Source: Leptolinea sp964446955 (GTDB lineage: Bacteria; Chloroflexota; Anaerolineae; Anaerolineales; Anaerolineaceae). From it: a DNA stretch of 64,000 nt. Every line of letters begins with the position of its first letter. The stretch's first letter is position 1. Shown in pieces: positions 9,157 through 17,079 of this stretch. A program made the position numbers and the translations under genes. The stretch lies in assembly GCA_964446955.1 (NCBI GenBank), contig CAYUQJ010000001.1:124001-188000 (forward strand). Reading direction: 5' to 3'. Below the pieces are notes generated by a model that made no database searches, was not told the origin of the DNA, and saw nothing but the letters and a program-made list of their open reading frames with translations.

Positions 9157-10148
9157 TACACCATCGCGATCGCTACACCGGCCAGGGCAAACATCAACGA
9201 TACCAGCCAAAAGCGCTGGACAACCTGTGTTTCACTCCAACCGCATAATTCAAAATGGTGATGCAGAGGGGCCATTTTGAACAGGCGTTTCCCTCCTGTT
9301 AACCGAAAGAAAAATATTTGCAAAACCACACTGAGGGCTTCGCTAACGGGAATGATGGCAATAATGGGTATAAGCAGCCATTGCCCGGTCATAAGGGCTA
9401 TGACCCCCAGTGTTGCACCGATTGCCAGGCTTCCAGAATCTCCCATGAACAATTCGGCGGGGTGAACATTGAACCATAAGAAGCCGAAAAGCGCGCCAAC
9501 CATGGTGAAACAGAACCGCCCGATAAAATCCTGTCCCTGGATCAGGGCAATAATGCCGAAGGCGGCAAATGCCATGGCCGAGATTAGACCGGCCAGACCA
9601 TCAAGCCCATCTGTAAAGTTCACCGCGTTCGAGCAGGAAACCATGATAAAAACGGCTATCGGGTAATACCAGATACCCAGGTCAAACGCATCATAAACTC
9701 CGGGCCAGAACATCTGCGGAACATTTAGTACGTCTCGCAGAAGATAGGCAACCGGAATCGCAAACAAGATCTGAAGGATCAATTTTGTCCGGGCACGCAT
9801 ACCTTTGCCAATTCTCTGGCCGCGTATTCCTTCCCAATCATCAATCGCCCCCAGAAAACCGTAACCAATCAGCACAGTCAACGGGACAAAAACTATGCTG
9901 GAGTAAATTTTCAGTCCAAATAGGATTGACGCATTCATAAGGAGGGTGACCATAACGACCGGAAGAATTACCATCCAACCGCCCATGGTGGGTGTTCCCA
10001 TCTTTGTAATATGGCTGTCCGGGCCTTCAAAACGGATAAGCTTTCCAATCCGGAAGTAATGTAACATTCGGATCAATGGACCACCCCAGATGACGGTCAT
10101 CATGAAACTTAATCCAGTTAATGTCAATGAAAGGGTTGTTTCTTTCAT
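9156..10148 (-). CDS. mraY: Phospho-N-acetylmuramoyl-pentapeptide-transferase
   Basis: MraY transfers phospho-MurNAc-pentapeptide to undecaprenyl phosphate, making lipid I in the inner leaflet. The 330-residue polytopic protein carries the three catalytic signatures: Asp103-Asp104 in AIDDWEG, the NFTDGLDGLAG loop around 176-186, and the MAPLHHHFELCGW histidine loop near the C-terminus; FMGDSGSLAIG is also present. The ATG overlaps the murF stop by four bases. Confidence 0.97.
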   Translation of the reverse strand: MKETTLSLTLTGLSFMMTVIWGGPLIRMLHYFRIGKLIRFEGPDSHITKMGTPTMGGWMVILPVVMVTLLMNASILFGLKIYSSIVFVPLTVLIGYGFLGAIDDWEGIRGQRIGKGMRARTKLILQILFAIPVAYLLRDVLNVPQMFWPGVYDAFDLGIWYYPIAVFIMVSCSNAVNFTDGLDGLAGLISAMAFAAFGIIALIQGQDFIGRFCFTMVGALFGFLWFNVHPAELFMGDSGSLAIGATLGVIALMTGQWLLIPIIAIIPVSEALSVVLQIFFFRLTGGKRLFKMAPLHHHFELCGWSETQVVQRFWLVSLMFALAGVAIAMV

Positions 10149-11557
10149 AGCGAAGCCTCGATTTCTGTTACGATTCGGTCCATTCTTAATCCATGGGACC
10201 CTTTTATCAATACCACATCCCCTTCAGACAATCTTGATTTAAGGTAGTCGGTTGCATCTGCGACTGAATCCAAGCTGATAATGGCGGAAGCAGGCATGCC
10301 ACAGGCGCGAGCGCCTTCGGCTATGATCCGTCCTTTTTTGCCAACTGTTACCAACTGATCTGTTTTTTGAAAGGCTCTCTCGCCTACACTTCGATGACCG
10401 GTTTCTTCATATTGACCAAGTTCCAGCATATCTCCCAGAACAGCTATGTGTCTTCCGGGGATTTCGGATAGAAGGTCCAAAGCGGCAACCGTTGATTCCG
10501 GTGACGCGTTATAGGTATCATCCAGAACCAACGCCCCCTGACGTGTGTGGATGCCGGTCAAACGAAGTTGGGCTGTGCTGGACTGTAATCTTTCTATAAT
10601 CTCTTCCCAATCCATTCCAAGGGTGAAACCCGCTGCGGCAGCCCGTAAAACTGTATTAACCGAATGGGTGCCGATGAGCGGGACTTTTACGAGTCGGGAT
10701 GTCTCCTTGAAATGGAGAGCGAATTCAATGCCTTCAAGACCAAGTCCATGGATATCAGAGGCCCAAATATCGGTTTGTTTGCAGGCGCTATACGATAATA
10801 CCGGTGCGTTTGACCGGCCGCTCATCCAGTTTACCCAGAGATCATCCATATTAAGAATAGCCGTGCCGTCTTTCGGAAGGTTTTCGACAAGCTCTGCTTT
10901 TCCTTTTGCGATGTTCTCCTGTGAACCTGCGCGTTCAGCGTGGACAGTGCCAACATTTGTTACGATACCCACTTCGGGTAGGGCAAGGTCGCATAGGAAT
11001 TTGATCTCACCGGGGACATAGAATCCCATCTCAAGCACAGCGACCTGTGTAGAACGGGTCATACGCAAAATAGTTAATGGAAGTCCAATTTCATTGTTGT
11101 AGTTTCCCGGATTCTTTACAACCGAGAATTTTCCTGAAAGGACCTCGGCAACCAGTTCCTTTGTGGTGGACTTTCCAACAGAGCCGGTTATTCCAACAAC
11201 TTTAGCAGACAATTGCCTGCGCCAATGGGACGCAGCCTGTTGAAGTGCCAGTAGTGAATTTTCAACCCGAATACAGAAAGGGGGTTCAGGAAGACTTGTT
11301 TTTGTGTCGGAAGAGCCACGGAGATCGATCACACGCAAACCAGCCGGGGCCTCTTTTTCAATCAAAGCAATATGTGAACCCCTGTCAAAAGCATTCGATA
11401 TGTAGTCATGGCCATCCACCCGTTCTCCGGGAAGGGCAATAAAGAGCGAAGCTGGAGTTGCCTGGCGCGAATCGATGACCGCATCGGAAATTAATATGCG
11501 GTTCGCATCAAATTTCCTACCGGTTAGCGCGTCAAGTAAATCAACCAATGTATACAT
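10145..11557 (-). CDS. murF: UDP-N-acetylmuramoyl-tripeptide--D-alanyl-D-alanine ligase
   Basis: MurF attaches D-Ala-D-Ala to the UDP-MurNAc-tripeptide. The 470-residue protein has the MurF-type N-domain (SRQATPASLFIALPGERVDGHDY), the P-loop GSVGKST at about 125-131 followed by TKE, the block NYNNEIGLPLTIL, and the C-domain signature DDTYNASPEST. It sits directly after the PBP gene. The enzyme for the preceding step, MurE, is not next to it as it would be in many dcw clusters. I considered that this could be MurE, but the NNEIGLPL and DTYNASPES motifs are MurF-specific. Confidence 0.95.
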   Translation of the reverse strand: MYTLVDLLDALTGRKFDANRILISDAVIDSRQATPASLFIALPGERVDGHDYISNAFDRGSHIALIEKEAPAGLRVIDLRGSSDTKTSLPEPPFCIRVENSLLALQQAASHWRRQLSAKVVGITGSVGKSTTKELVAEVLSGKFSVVKNPGNYNNEIGLPLTILRMTRSTQVAVLEMGFYVPGEIKFLCDLALPEVGIVTNVGTVHAERAGSQENIAKGKAELVENLPKDGTAILNMDDLWVNWMSGRSNAPVLSYSACKQTDIWASDIHGLGLEGIEFALHFKETSRLVKVPLIGTHSVNTVLRAAAAGFTLGMDWEEIIERLQSSTAQLRLTGIHTRQGALVLDDTYNASPESTVAALDLLSEIPGRHIAVLGDMLELGQYEETGHRSVGERAFQKTDQLVTVGKKGRIIAEGARACGMPASAIISLDSVADATDYLKSRLSEGDVVLIKGSHGLRMDRIVTEIEASL

Positions 11558-11565
11558 ATACGTGT

Positions 11566-13344
11566 CTACTTCTGAGCCAGGCTCTGCCGGATCATATCTG
11601 GTGGAATATCCATGGAAACCACTAAACTTTGAACTACCTGGCTAAAAACAGGGGCGGCAACGATGGAGCCCCAGATTGAGCTCTTGGGTTCTTCAACCCA
11701 GATATATACCACAAAACGTGGATCATCGACCGGTCCCCAGCCAACAAATGACGCGTTTGTAAGGTTGCTAACATACCCATTTGGGCTTGGAATTTCACCG
11801 GTACCGGTTTTGCCTGCCACCCGATATCCTTCCACCATGGCATCCGAAGCTTCTTCTTCCAAAGATACGGCTAGCATCTGGGTTATTGTGCGAGCTGCTT
11901 TGGCAGATATCGGGTTGCCAATAACCTGAGGTGTGTTATTGTACTGACGTCCGTTTTCGACAACTGACTGAAGGATGTGCGGCGCCATCATTTTGCCATC
12001 GTTGGCCAACGCGGACGCGGCTGTGATCATCTGTAATGGAGTTGTCGCAACACCCTGTCCAAACGAGTTGGTACCCAGATTGATGGGATACCAGTTACCA
12101 TCGCCAGGCAGTGCGAGGGGAAAGTTTACTTCACCGGCAAGATCAATGTTTGTTTTGCGTCCAATTCCGAATGCCTGCATGTAATCATAAAAACGCGTTG
12201 GACCCAGTTGTTGTGCTACCCAGGTCAAACAAACATTCAACGAATGCTGCATACAGCTCGTCATTGTCTGTGGGCCCCACGCGTTGCGGTCCCAGTTGTA
12301 GATCGTATATCCGCCAATCTCAACTTCGCCGGTATCCAGGAAAGGTGTGTCAGGCGTAACGGAACCTGCGTCAATGGCAGCAGCCATTGTCAAAACTTTG
12401 AAAACGGAACCCGGTTCGTATGTCTGACCGATGGCGCGGTTGTACGGCGTTGGATCGGGGAAGATTTTCCCATAATTCCAATATTCGTTGAGGTTCAGGT
12501 TGGGAGTGGAAGCCATGGCAAGAATCTCGCCATTCTTCGGGTTCATCACAATGATGGTGACAGATTTTGCACCATTCCGTTTCATGGCGTTGCCCGCGAT
12601 CGACTCCATGTTAGCCTGGATGTCTTTATCAATGGTTAAAACAATACTCGCCCCGGGATCAACGCTCGGGACCTCACGCGCTTTATACGGGTCTCTTGGA
12701 ACTTTGACTATGATGGGGGAGCCGGAGAGCAATTCGTTGTATTTTTCTTCCACACCAAAATATCCGCGACCCTGGTCACGGTCGCGGTAAGAATAGAAAC
12801 CAATGATGTTTGATGCCAGCGCGTTTTCCGGGTAGCTGCGCTGCAGATGTGCTGTCCATAGTACACCTTCCAGGCTGGGAAGAATTTGTCCTTTTTCAAG
12901 GGGTGTTAGCCTTTTGTAATTCTCTTTGGTCTCACTGATGGCTGTGACCTGATCCAGATTCACAAAATCGGCAAGTACCAGATATTCAACTTCGCCCGGG
13001 GCGTACCCATTCTTCAAGTTGTCAAGGATGGTCTCATAATCTAATCCCAGAACTTCTGCGGCTATTTTGGCAATAGTTTCAGGATTCTTTACATAGCGCA
13101 GGTCCACACCTACTTCGTATACCTCTTTATTACCCGCTAAAAGCCTGCCCCAGCGGTCAAAAATATTCCCCCGTTCAGGGTAGATCTTTCGTTCTTCGTA
13201 GTCATAATTCTGTACAGCGTCCGCGCTCAGTGATTTTGCCGCGGTACTATTTTGAATTCGAATCACTTGAATAATGATCATTGCAGCGGCAATGGTCAAC
13301 ATGATTCCCATGACTCTCAGACGAAAGAACGGCGATGGGTTCAA
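11566..13344 (-). CDS. ftsI: Class B penicillin-binding protein (FtsI/PBP2-type transpeptidase)
   Basis: This DD-transpeptidase cross-links septal peptidoglycan. I prefer a TTG start at 13344: it overlaps the ftsL-like TGA (TTGA), with GGGAG seven bases upstream, and gives 592 residues. An ATG at 13398 would give 610 but lacks a ribosome binding site. The protein has one N-terminal membrane anchor, a pedestal (PERGNIFDRWGRLLA), and a penicillin-binding domain. Counted from the TTG, the catalytic SVFK is at about 313, SLN at about 368 and KTGTG at about 512. No PASTA domain is present. SEDS partner ftsW is four genes downstream. Confidence 0.93.
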   Translation of the reverse strand: MNPSPFFRLRVMGIMLTIAAAMIIIQVIRIQNSTAAKSLSADAVQNYDYEERKIYPERGNIFDRWGRLLAGNKEVYEVGVDLRYVKNPETIAKIAAEVLGLDYETILDNLKNGYAPGEVEYLVLADFVNLDQVTAISETKENYKRLTPLEKGQILPSLEGVLWTAHLQRSYPENALASNIIGFYSYRDRDQGRGYFGVEEKYNELLSGSPIIVKVPRDPYKAREVPSVDPGASIVLTIDKDIQANMESIAGNAMKRNGAKSVTIIVMNPKNGEILAMASTPNLNLNEYWNYGKIFPDPTPYNRAIGQTYEPGSVFKVLTMAAAIDAGSVTPDTPFLDTGEVEIGGYTIYNWDRNAWGPQTMTSCMQHSLNVCLTWVAQQLGPTRFYDYMQAFGIGRKTNIDLAGEVNFPLALPGDGNWYPINLGTNSFGQGVATTPLQMITAASALANDGKMMAPHILQSVVENGRQYNNTPQVIGNPISAKAARTITQMLAVSLEEEASDAMVEGYRVAGKTGTGEIPSPNGYVSNLTNASFVGWGPVDDPRFVVYIWVEEPKSSIWGSIVAAPVFSQVVQSLVVSMDIPPDMIRQSLAQK

Positions 13345-13823
13345 GGCAAAACTCCCAATGATGGATCGGTATAACTTAAGACACCCTGAAAAAGCCATTC
13401 CCAGAGAGACTGAGTATACGCAGGTCTTAGTACAGGAGAGGGGATCATATCCAAGCCCGGAGGAGGAGCCAGATTGGCCTTTTCACGACCTGCGTAATTC
13501 GGGATGATCAGATATGTCGGCTCATCGATGCGGTTCAATTTGTAACCCAGCTCTTTCGCCCGGGATTCCATTACATCGTCAGAGGTAAGATATGCCAGCT
13601 GGTTTCGAAGATCGGCCATGCGGCGGGTGGTCTCTTCCTTTTGCACCTGAAGATCTTGAATATCCAAACCGGCTGTTGCTGCCTGAGCGGATATGCTGAG
13701 GTATAAACCGCCAATCATTACAAACGCGATCACCGTCAAAAGAAACATGCCACTCCATTGGACTTGCGTCCGCCATGGAGCTTGCCTGTACGCTTGTTCG
13801 AGTTTATGTGTGATTGCTGTCAT
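13341..13823 (-). CDS. FtsL/DivIC-like septum protein
   Basis: This 160-residue single-pass protein has a short cytoplasmic N-terminus, one transmembrane helix (about residues 27-47), and then a heptad-like coiled coil (LDIQDLQVQKEETTRRMADLRNQLAYL, written here as a position reference only around residues 53-80). The C-terminal tail is Pro-rich. Position between rsmH and the PBP gene is the classical place of ftsL. Sequence identity within this family is always low, so the name rests on topology and synteny. Such proteins bridge FtsQ to the FtsW-PBP synthase. Confidence 0.72.
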   Translation of the reverse strand: MTAITHKLEQAYRQAPWRTQVQWSGMFLLTVIAFVMIGGLYLSISAQAATAGLDIQDLQVQKEETTRRMADLRNQLAYLTSDDVMESRAKELGYKLNRIDEPTYLIIPNYAGREKANLAPPPGLDMIPSPVLRPAYTQSLWEWLFQGVLSYTDPSLGVLP

Positions 13824-13879
13824 GGTTTGTCTCTCTCAATACTGGATAATTTTGGTTTTCTTTGCAAAGGACGTGCCAG

Positions 13880-14821
13880 TTACAACTTTTCAGCGATCCT
13901 AAGTTTCGCGCTTCTGGAACGTGGGTTACGTTTGATCTCTTCTTCAGTCGGGCAAACCGGTTTTCTCTGGACTAAACGAATTACAGCTTTATGCCCGCAT
14001 GTACATACCGGCTGGTTGGGAGGACAAAGACAATCGTGGCTTTCCCGCTGAAAAAACTGCTTGACCATCCGGTCTTCCAATGAATGGAAGGTGATGATCG
14101 CCAACCGACCCCCTTGCTTCAAGAGTCTGATTGCCACGGGAAGGATCTTTTGTAATCCTCCGAGTTCATCATTCACTGCAATGCGGATCGCTTGAAATGT
14201 CCGGGTTGCCGGATGGTGCTCCCCACGACGTGGTCCATAAACCCTGGCGACTAGTCCGGCCAGTTGGCCGGTTGTGGTTACCGGACGATTACGGATGATG
14301 GCAGCGGCGATCTGTCTGGATTTTGGTTCTTCACCGTATTCCCAGAGGATACGCGAGATTTCTTCTTCCCGTGTTGTGTTTATGAGATCGGACGCGCTGA
14401 TTCCCGATGTGGGGTCAAAACGCATGTCCAGGGGATTATCTGTGCGGAATGAGAAACCGCGCTCGGGGGTGTCCAGCTGCATGGATGAGAGTCCCAGGTC
14501 CATCAGGATCCCATCAACATCCGTCCAACCCAGGTTGCCCACCTCGGTTTCCATATTCACATAGGAGGAATGTCTCAGAAATACCCGATCTTCAAAGCCG
14601 GCCAACTTCTCGCGGGCGATGGCCAGGGCGATCTCATCCCGGTCCATACCCAAAAGCAGGCCGGAGGGCGAGGATCCTGCAAGGATCCCAGAAGCATGTC
14701 CTCCGGCTCCTATGGTTGCATCAACATAACGACCGCCATCGTGAGGTTGAAGAGCATCAATAGAAGGTTGGTAAAGTACTGGAAGGTGAGGGGTGACGGG
14801 GTCTGCCGGGTTGTCGGACAT
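13880..14821 (-). CDS. rsmH: 16S rRNA (cytosine1402-N4)-methyltransferase RsmH
   Basis: RsmH (MraW) methylates C1402 in the ribosomal P site with SAM. I place the start at the ATG 14821, immediately after the mraZ TGA, giving 313 residues; a frame open to 14947 adds 42 residues with no family match and overlaps mraZ. The SAM site VDATIGAGGH is at about 33-42. Other signatures are MDLGLSSMQLD, GFSFRTDNPLDMRFD, NDELGGL and ITFHSLEDRMVKQFF. It is second in the dcw operon, as usual. Confidence 0.95.
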   Translation of the reverse strand: MSDNPADPVTPHLPVLYQPSIDALQPHDGGRYVDATIGAGGHASGILAGSSPSGLLLGMDRDEIALAIAREKLAGFEDRVFLRHSSYVNMETEVGNLGWTDVDGILMDLGLSSMQLDTPERGFSFRTDNPLDMRFDPTSGISASDLINTTREEEISRILWEYGEEPKSRQIAAAIIRNRPVTTTGQLAGLVARVYGPRRGEHHPATRTFQAIRIAVNDELGGLQKILPVAIRLLKQGGRLAIITFHSLEDRMVKQFFQRESHDCLCPPNQPVCTCGHKAVIRLVQRKPVCPTEEEIKRNPRSRSAKLRIAEKL

Positions 14822-14822
14822 A

Positions 14823-15260
14823 TCACCGAACCGAAAGGTCGAAAGCGGAAAATCGCTTTGCATTGGTTTCTGTGGAAGGTGCCGGTTCATTTTGAACCTG
14901 CCAGTTTTCCGCTGCCCAAAGCTCGAAATAATCACCCATTCCAACAAGAACTACATTGGTTTTCAGTCCGGCTCGATCACGAAGAAACGCAGGGATCAAC
15001 ATCCGGCCGGCTTTGTCAATTTCAGCCTGATTTGCGCGGCCAAACATCATCCTTTTAAGATCACGCGCATTTGGATCTGTCATGCTCATGCGATTGACCC
15101 GATCAGAGATGGTCATAAATGCAGAGGAGGTGAGGATCATCAAGTTCCCGTCAAACCCTTCTGTGATGAACGCCCCGTCCGACAACAATTCACGATATCT
15201 CACCGGAATGGTGAGGCGTCCTTTGTCGTCGATGGTGTGTTCGTATTGTCCCAGGAACAT
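14823..15260 (-). CDS. mraZ: Transcriptional regulator MraZ
   Basis: MraZ is a DNA-binding repressor of its own dcw operon with an AbrB-like double fold. The 145-residue protein has the two repeated signature elements, DDKGR at 11-15 and DKAGR at 82-86, each followed by a hydrophobic IP pair. The ATG at 15260 has AAGG about eight bases upstream. The region ahead carries five direct repeats that match the MraZ operator pattern, so autoregulation is likely. Length is typical. Confidence 0.96.
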   Translation of the reverse strand: MFLGQYEHTIDDKGRLTIPVRYRELLSDGAFITEGFDGNLMILTSSAFMTISDRVNRMSMTDPNARDLKRMMFGRANQAEIDKAGRMLIPAFLRDRAGLKTNVVLVGMGDYFELWAAENWQVQNEPAPSTETNAKRFSAFDLSVR

Positions 15261-15285
15261 GAGTTCTACCTTCTTTGTTTAAGGG

Positions 15286-15310
15286 GGAATGCCGGTGTGA
15301 CCGGCATTCC
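15286..15310 (-). other. Perfect inverted repeat in the mraZ leader
   Basis: GGAATGCCGG and CCGGCATTCC form a perfect 10-base-pair stem around a five-base loop. It lies between the MraZ repeats and the mraZ ribosome binding site, so it would sit near the 5' end of the dcw operon mRNA. No U-run follows on either strand, so it is not a standard terminator. It could stabilise the transcript, attenuate it, or be a protein site. Confidence 0.6.
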
Positions 15311-15354
15311 ACTTTCACCCACTTTGTACCACTTATACCCACATTATACCCACT
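15309..15354 (-). promoter_or_regulatory. MraZ operator: five GTGG-type direct repeats
   Basis: Read on the minus strand, GTGG(G) recurs five times. The complementary CAC triplets have their A at 15311, 15321, 15331, 15341 and 15352, so the spacing is 10, 10, 10 and 11 bases, about one helical turn. MraZ is known to bind tandem GTG/TGGG-type repeats ahead of mraZ. Three copies have GTGGG and two GTGG. The repeats overlap and follow the promoter, which fits repression. Confidence 0.88.
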
Positions 15355-15371
15355 TCGCATATCAATTTCAA
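15343..15371 (-). promoter_or_regulatory. Sigma70-type promoter of the dcw operon
   Basis: On the minus strand TTGAAA (15371-15366) and TATAAT (15348-15343) are separated by 17 bases. The -10 box lies between the two most upstream MraZ repeats. The expected start of transcription is near 15336, which leaves a leader of about 75 bases containing the perfect hairpin at 15286-15310. Confidence 0.85.
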
Positions 15372-15438
15372 GTAGTTTTTGCCTTTTTTTGGCACGAGTT
15401 TTAGAATTGGATTAAATCTTGCAATTGGATGGCGAATC

Positions 15439-15864
15439 ATGAAACCTCAACTTCTTGCTTTATTGACGGCAATCGCATGGGGCGTGGGTGGTTATTTTGA
15501 GAAGAAAGGCCTGCATATGGGAAATCTCTCACCGCAGGTGGGTATAACCATCCGAACCGCGGTCGCTTTAATTATTCTTGGCGTGGTTAGTTATCCGGAA
15601 TGGAAACAAATTCCGGCTGCAGGGTCAAAAGCTTTGCTATATATGGTGATAGGTGGCGGCGTTGTTGCCGGTTCGATCGGAATGCTGTGTTATTACCTGG
15701 CCATTAAAGGCGCGCCGTTAGGAAAGGTTATGCCTATCGCTTTTACCTCGCCCTTATTTGGTGTTTTAATGGGTTTGTTTCTTGGTGGAGAGACCTTCAC
15801 TTTGAAAACAGCCATTGGGATATTGCTTACCATTGGCGGCATCATCATTCTTACCATTGGATAA
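15439..15864 (+). CDS. Small EamA-type (DMT superfamily) membrane transporter
   Basis: This 141-residue protein is one EamA repeat: four to five hydrophobic helices starting LLALLTAIAWGVGGYFEKKG, with the typical P-L-F/G-x-L-x-G pattern in FTSPLFGVLMGLFLGGE. It resembles the small, probably dimeric EmrE-like branch, not the ten-helix two-repeat form. An in-frame ATG at 15379 exists but lies inside the mraZ promoter region, so I use 15439. The substrate cannot be told from sequence. It is transcribed divergently from the dcw operon and is followed closely by the ProX-like gene. Confidence 0.75.
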   Translation: MKPQLLALLTAIAWGVGGYFEKKGLHMGNLSPQVGITIRTAVALIILGVVSYPEWKQIPAAGSKALLYMVIGGGVVAGSIGMLCYYLAIKGAPLGKVMPIAFTSPLFGVLMGLFLGGETFTLKTAIGILLTIGGIIILTIG

Positions 15865-15868
15865 AACC

Positions 15869-16384
15869 ATGCCGATTCTTCCGGAAGAAACCAGAGTACT
15901 GGATACTCTGGACGCTATGAATATTCCTTATCAACGATATGAACACCCGCCGGTGGCGACCGTGCAGGAAGCGGAACAATTCAGTGATTTGCATCCAGGA
16001 GCGCATTGTAAGAACCTTTTTCTACGGGATAAGCCGGGGAGAAACCATTATCTGGTTGTCCTGCGCGTGGAAACCGATGTTGATCTGACCCGCCTTGCCC
16101 GGCATACCCATTCGGGCCGACTTAGCTTTGCTTCCAATGATAGGCTTATGCGTTACCTGGGTGTCAGACCGGGCGCGGTCAGTCCATTTGGGCTGGTCTA
16201 TGACGCGGGTCATGATGTAACAGTCCTTTTGGATAAAACTATATTGGAAGCAGATACGGCAGGCTTTCACCCAAATGTGAATACGGCGACTCTGGTTGTC
16301 TCTGTGAAAGACCTGTTGCGTTTCCTGGATCTGGTTGGGTCAAAATTCACTGTGATGGATTTCGCCGGCGAAGATTTTACCTGA
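15869..16384 (+). CDS. YbaK/ProX-type aminoacyl-tRNA deacylase (Ala-tRNA(Pro) editing, PrdX-like)
   Basis: The 171-residue protein belongs to the YbaK/EbsC/ProX fold, which hydrolyses mischarged tRNA in trans. Signatures are YEHPPVATVQEAE near the N-terminus, CKNLFLRDKPG with the catalytic-region lysine, and GVRPGAVSPFGL. The pattern CKNLFL is typical of the PrdX/ProXp-ala branch that clears Ala-tRNA(Pro). I start at 15869, four bases after the EamA stop; an upstream in-frame ATG at 15815 lies inside that gene. The 3' end overlaps the convergent methyltransferase by eight bases. Confidence 0.88.
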   Translation: MPILPEETRVLDTLDAMNIPYQRYEHPPVATVQEAEQFSDLHPGAHCKNLFLRDKPGRNHYLVVLRVETDVDLTRLARHTHSGRLSFASNDRLMRYLGVRPGAVSPFGLVYDAGHDVTVLLDKTILEADTAGFHPNVNTATLVVSVKDLLRFLDLVGSKFTVMDFAGEDFT

Positions 16385-17078
16385 GGAGAGCTGCGGGGCA
16401 GGTCCATATGCCGGTACACTCCGGTAAAACTGGTTTTGCTGATTTTTCTATCCGTTCAACCATTTCAGGGGCGAAAAAGAATTCCGTTAGATCTCGGGCT
16501 GTATCCATGTCTGGGAAGCAATAATCAGTGGATACCCATTGGCGGGAGAACCCTTTCTTTTCGAGCAAATCCAGATAGCCGGTCATATGAGGGGGCGGTT
16601 CGGGTGTGGTTTTTCCGGTCCCCAAAGTTTCAATGAGGATTATGTGTCCATCCGGTCGCAAAACGCGGAGGAACTCTTCAAGCGCAAGATTTACCGCTTT
16701 TTCCCAGTTTGCGCTTTGCCATGTGGCGAGATAGCAAACGCTCCATCCGGATATGACCCAGTCAAATTGTGCAGAAGTTACCGGCAAAAAACGGTGATCT
16801 GCACAGGCATATCCCCGGAAACCGTTTTGGTTTGTATTGGAGTGACGGTTGGCGTATGAAACCATGGGATGTGATGCGTCGAAACTGACCAGATCGACCG
16901 AATACGGAAATAGGATTTGTGTAATGCGGCCCGTTCCGGCACCAGTTTCCAAAATGCTATATCCTGGGAGGACCATTTGACGGATGACTTGAGCAAGGTT
17001 GTTGCGATAATCTTCAAATGAGACCAGGGCATGATAACGCTCGGCTTCATTTTTATAGACGTTTTCATGTTCTGACAT
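16377..17078 (-). CDS. Class I SAM-dependent methyltransferase
   Basis: The 233-residue protein has the class I methyltransferase fold: motif I ILETGAGTGRITQIL, an acidic turn VSFDASHPM, and the post-motif block FDWVISGWSVCYL followed by LRPDGHIILIETLGTG. This resembles small-molecule methyltransferases of the UbiE/type 11 group. The substrate is unknown. It begins one base after the HDOD gene stop and is probably co-transcribed with it. Its end overlaps the convergent ProX-like gene. Confidence 0.8.
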   Translation of the reverse strand: MSEHENVYKNEAERYHALVSFEDYRNNLAQVIRQMVLPGYSILETGAGTGRITQILFPYSVDLVSFDASHPMVSYANRHSNTNQNGFRGYACADHRFLPVTSAQFDWVISGWSVCYLATWQSANWEKAVNLALEEFLRVLRPDGHIILIETLGTGKTTPEPPPHMTGYLDLLEKKGFSRQWVSTDYCFPDMDTARDLTEFFFAPEMVERIEKSAKPVLPECTGIWTCPAALLR

Positions 17079-17079
17079 T

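Noticed and set aside
12208..12639. Plus-strand open frame of 143 codons
   Set aside because: Fully antisense to the PBP gene with intact SxxK, SxN and KTG motifs; treated as a shadow.
14793..15404. Plus-strand open frame of 203 codons over rsmH/mraZ
   Set aside because: Antisense to mraZ and its operator; the mraZ double motif is clear on the other strand.
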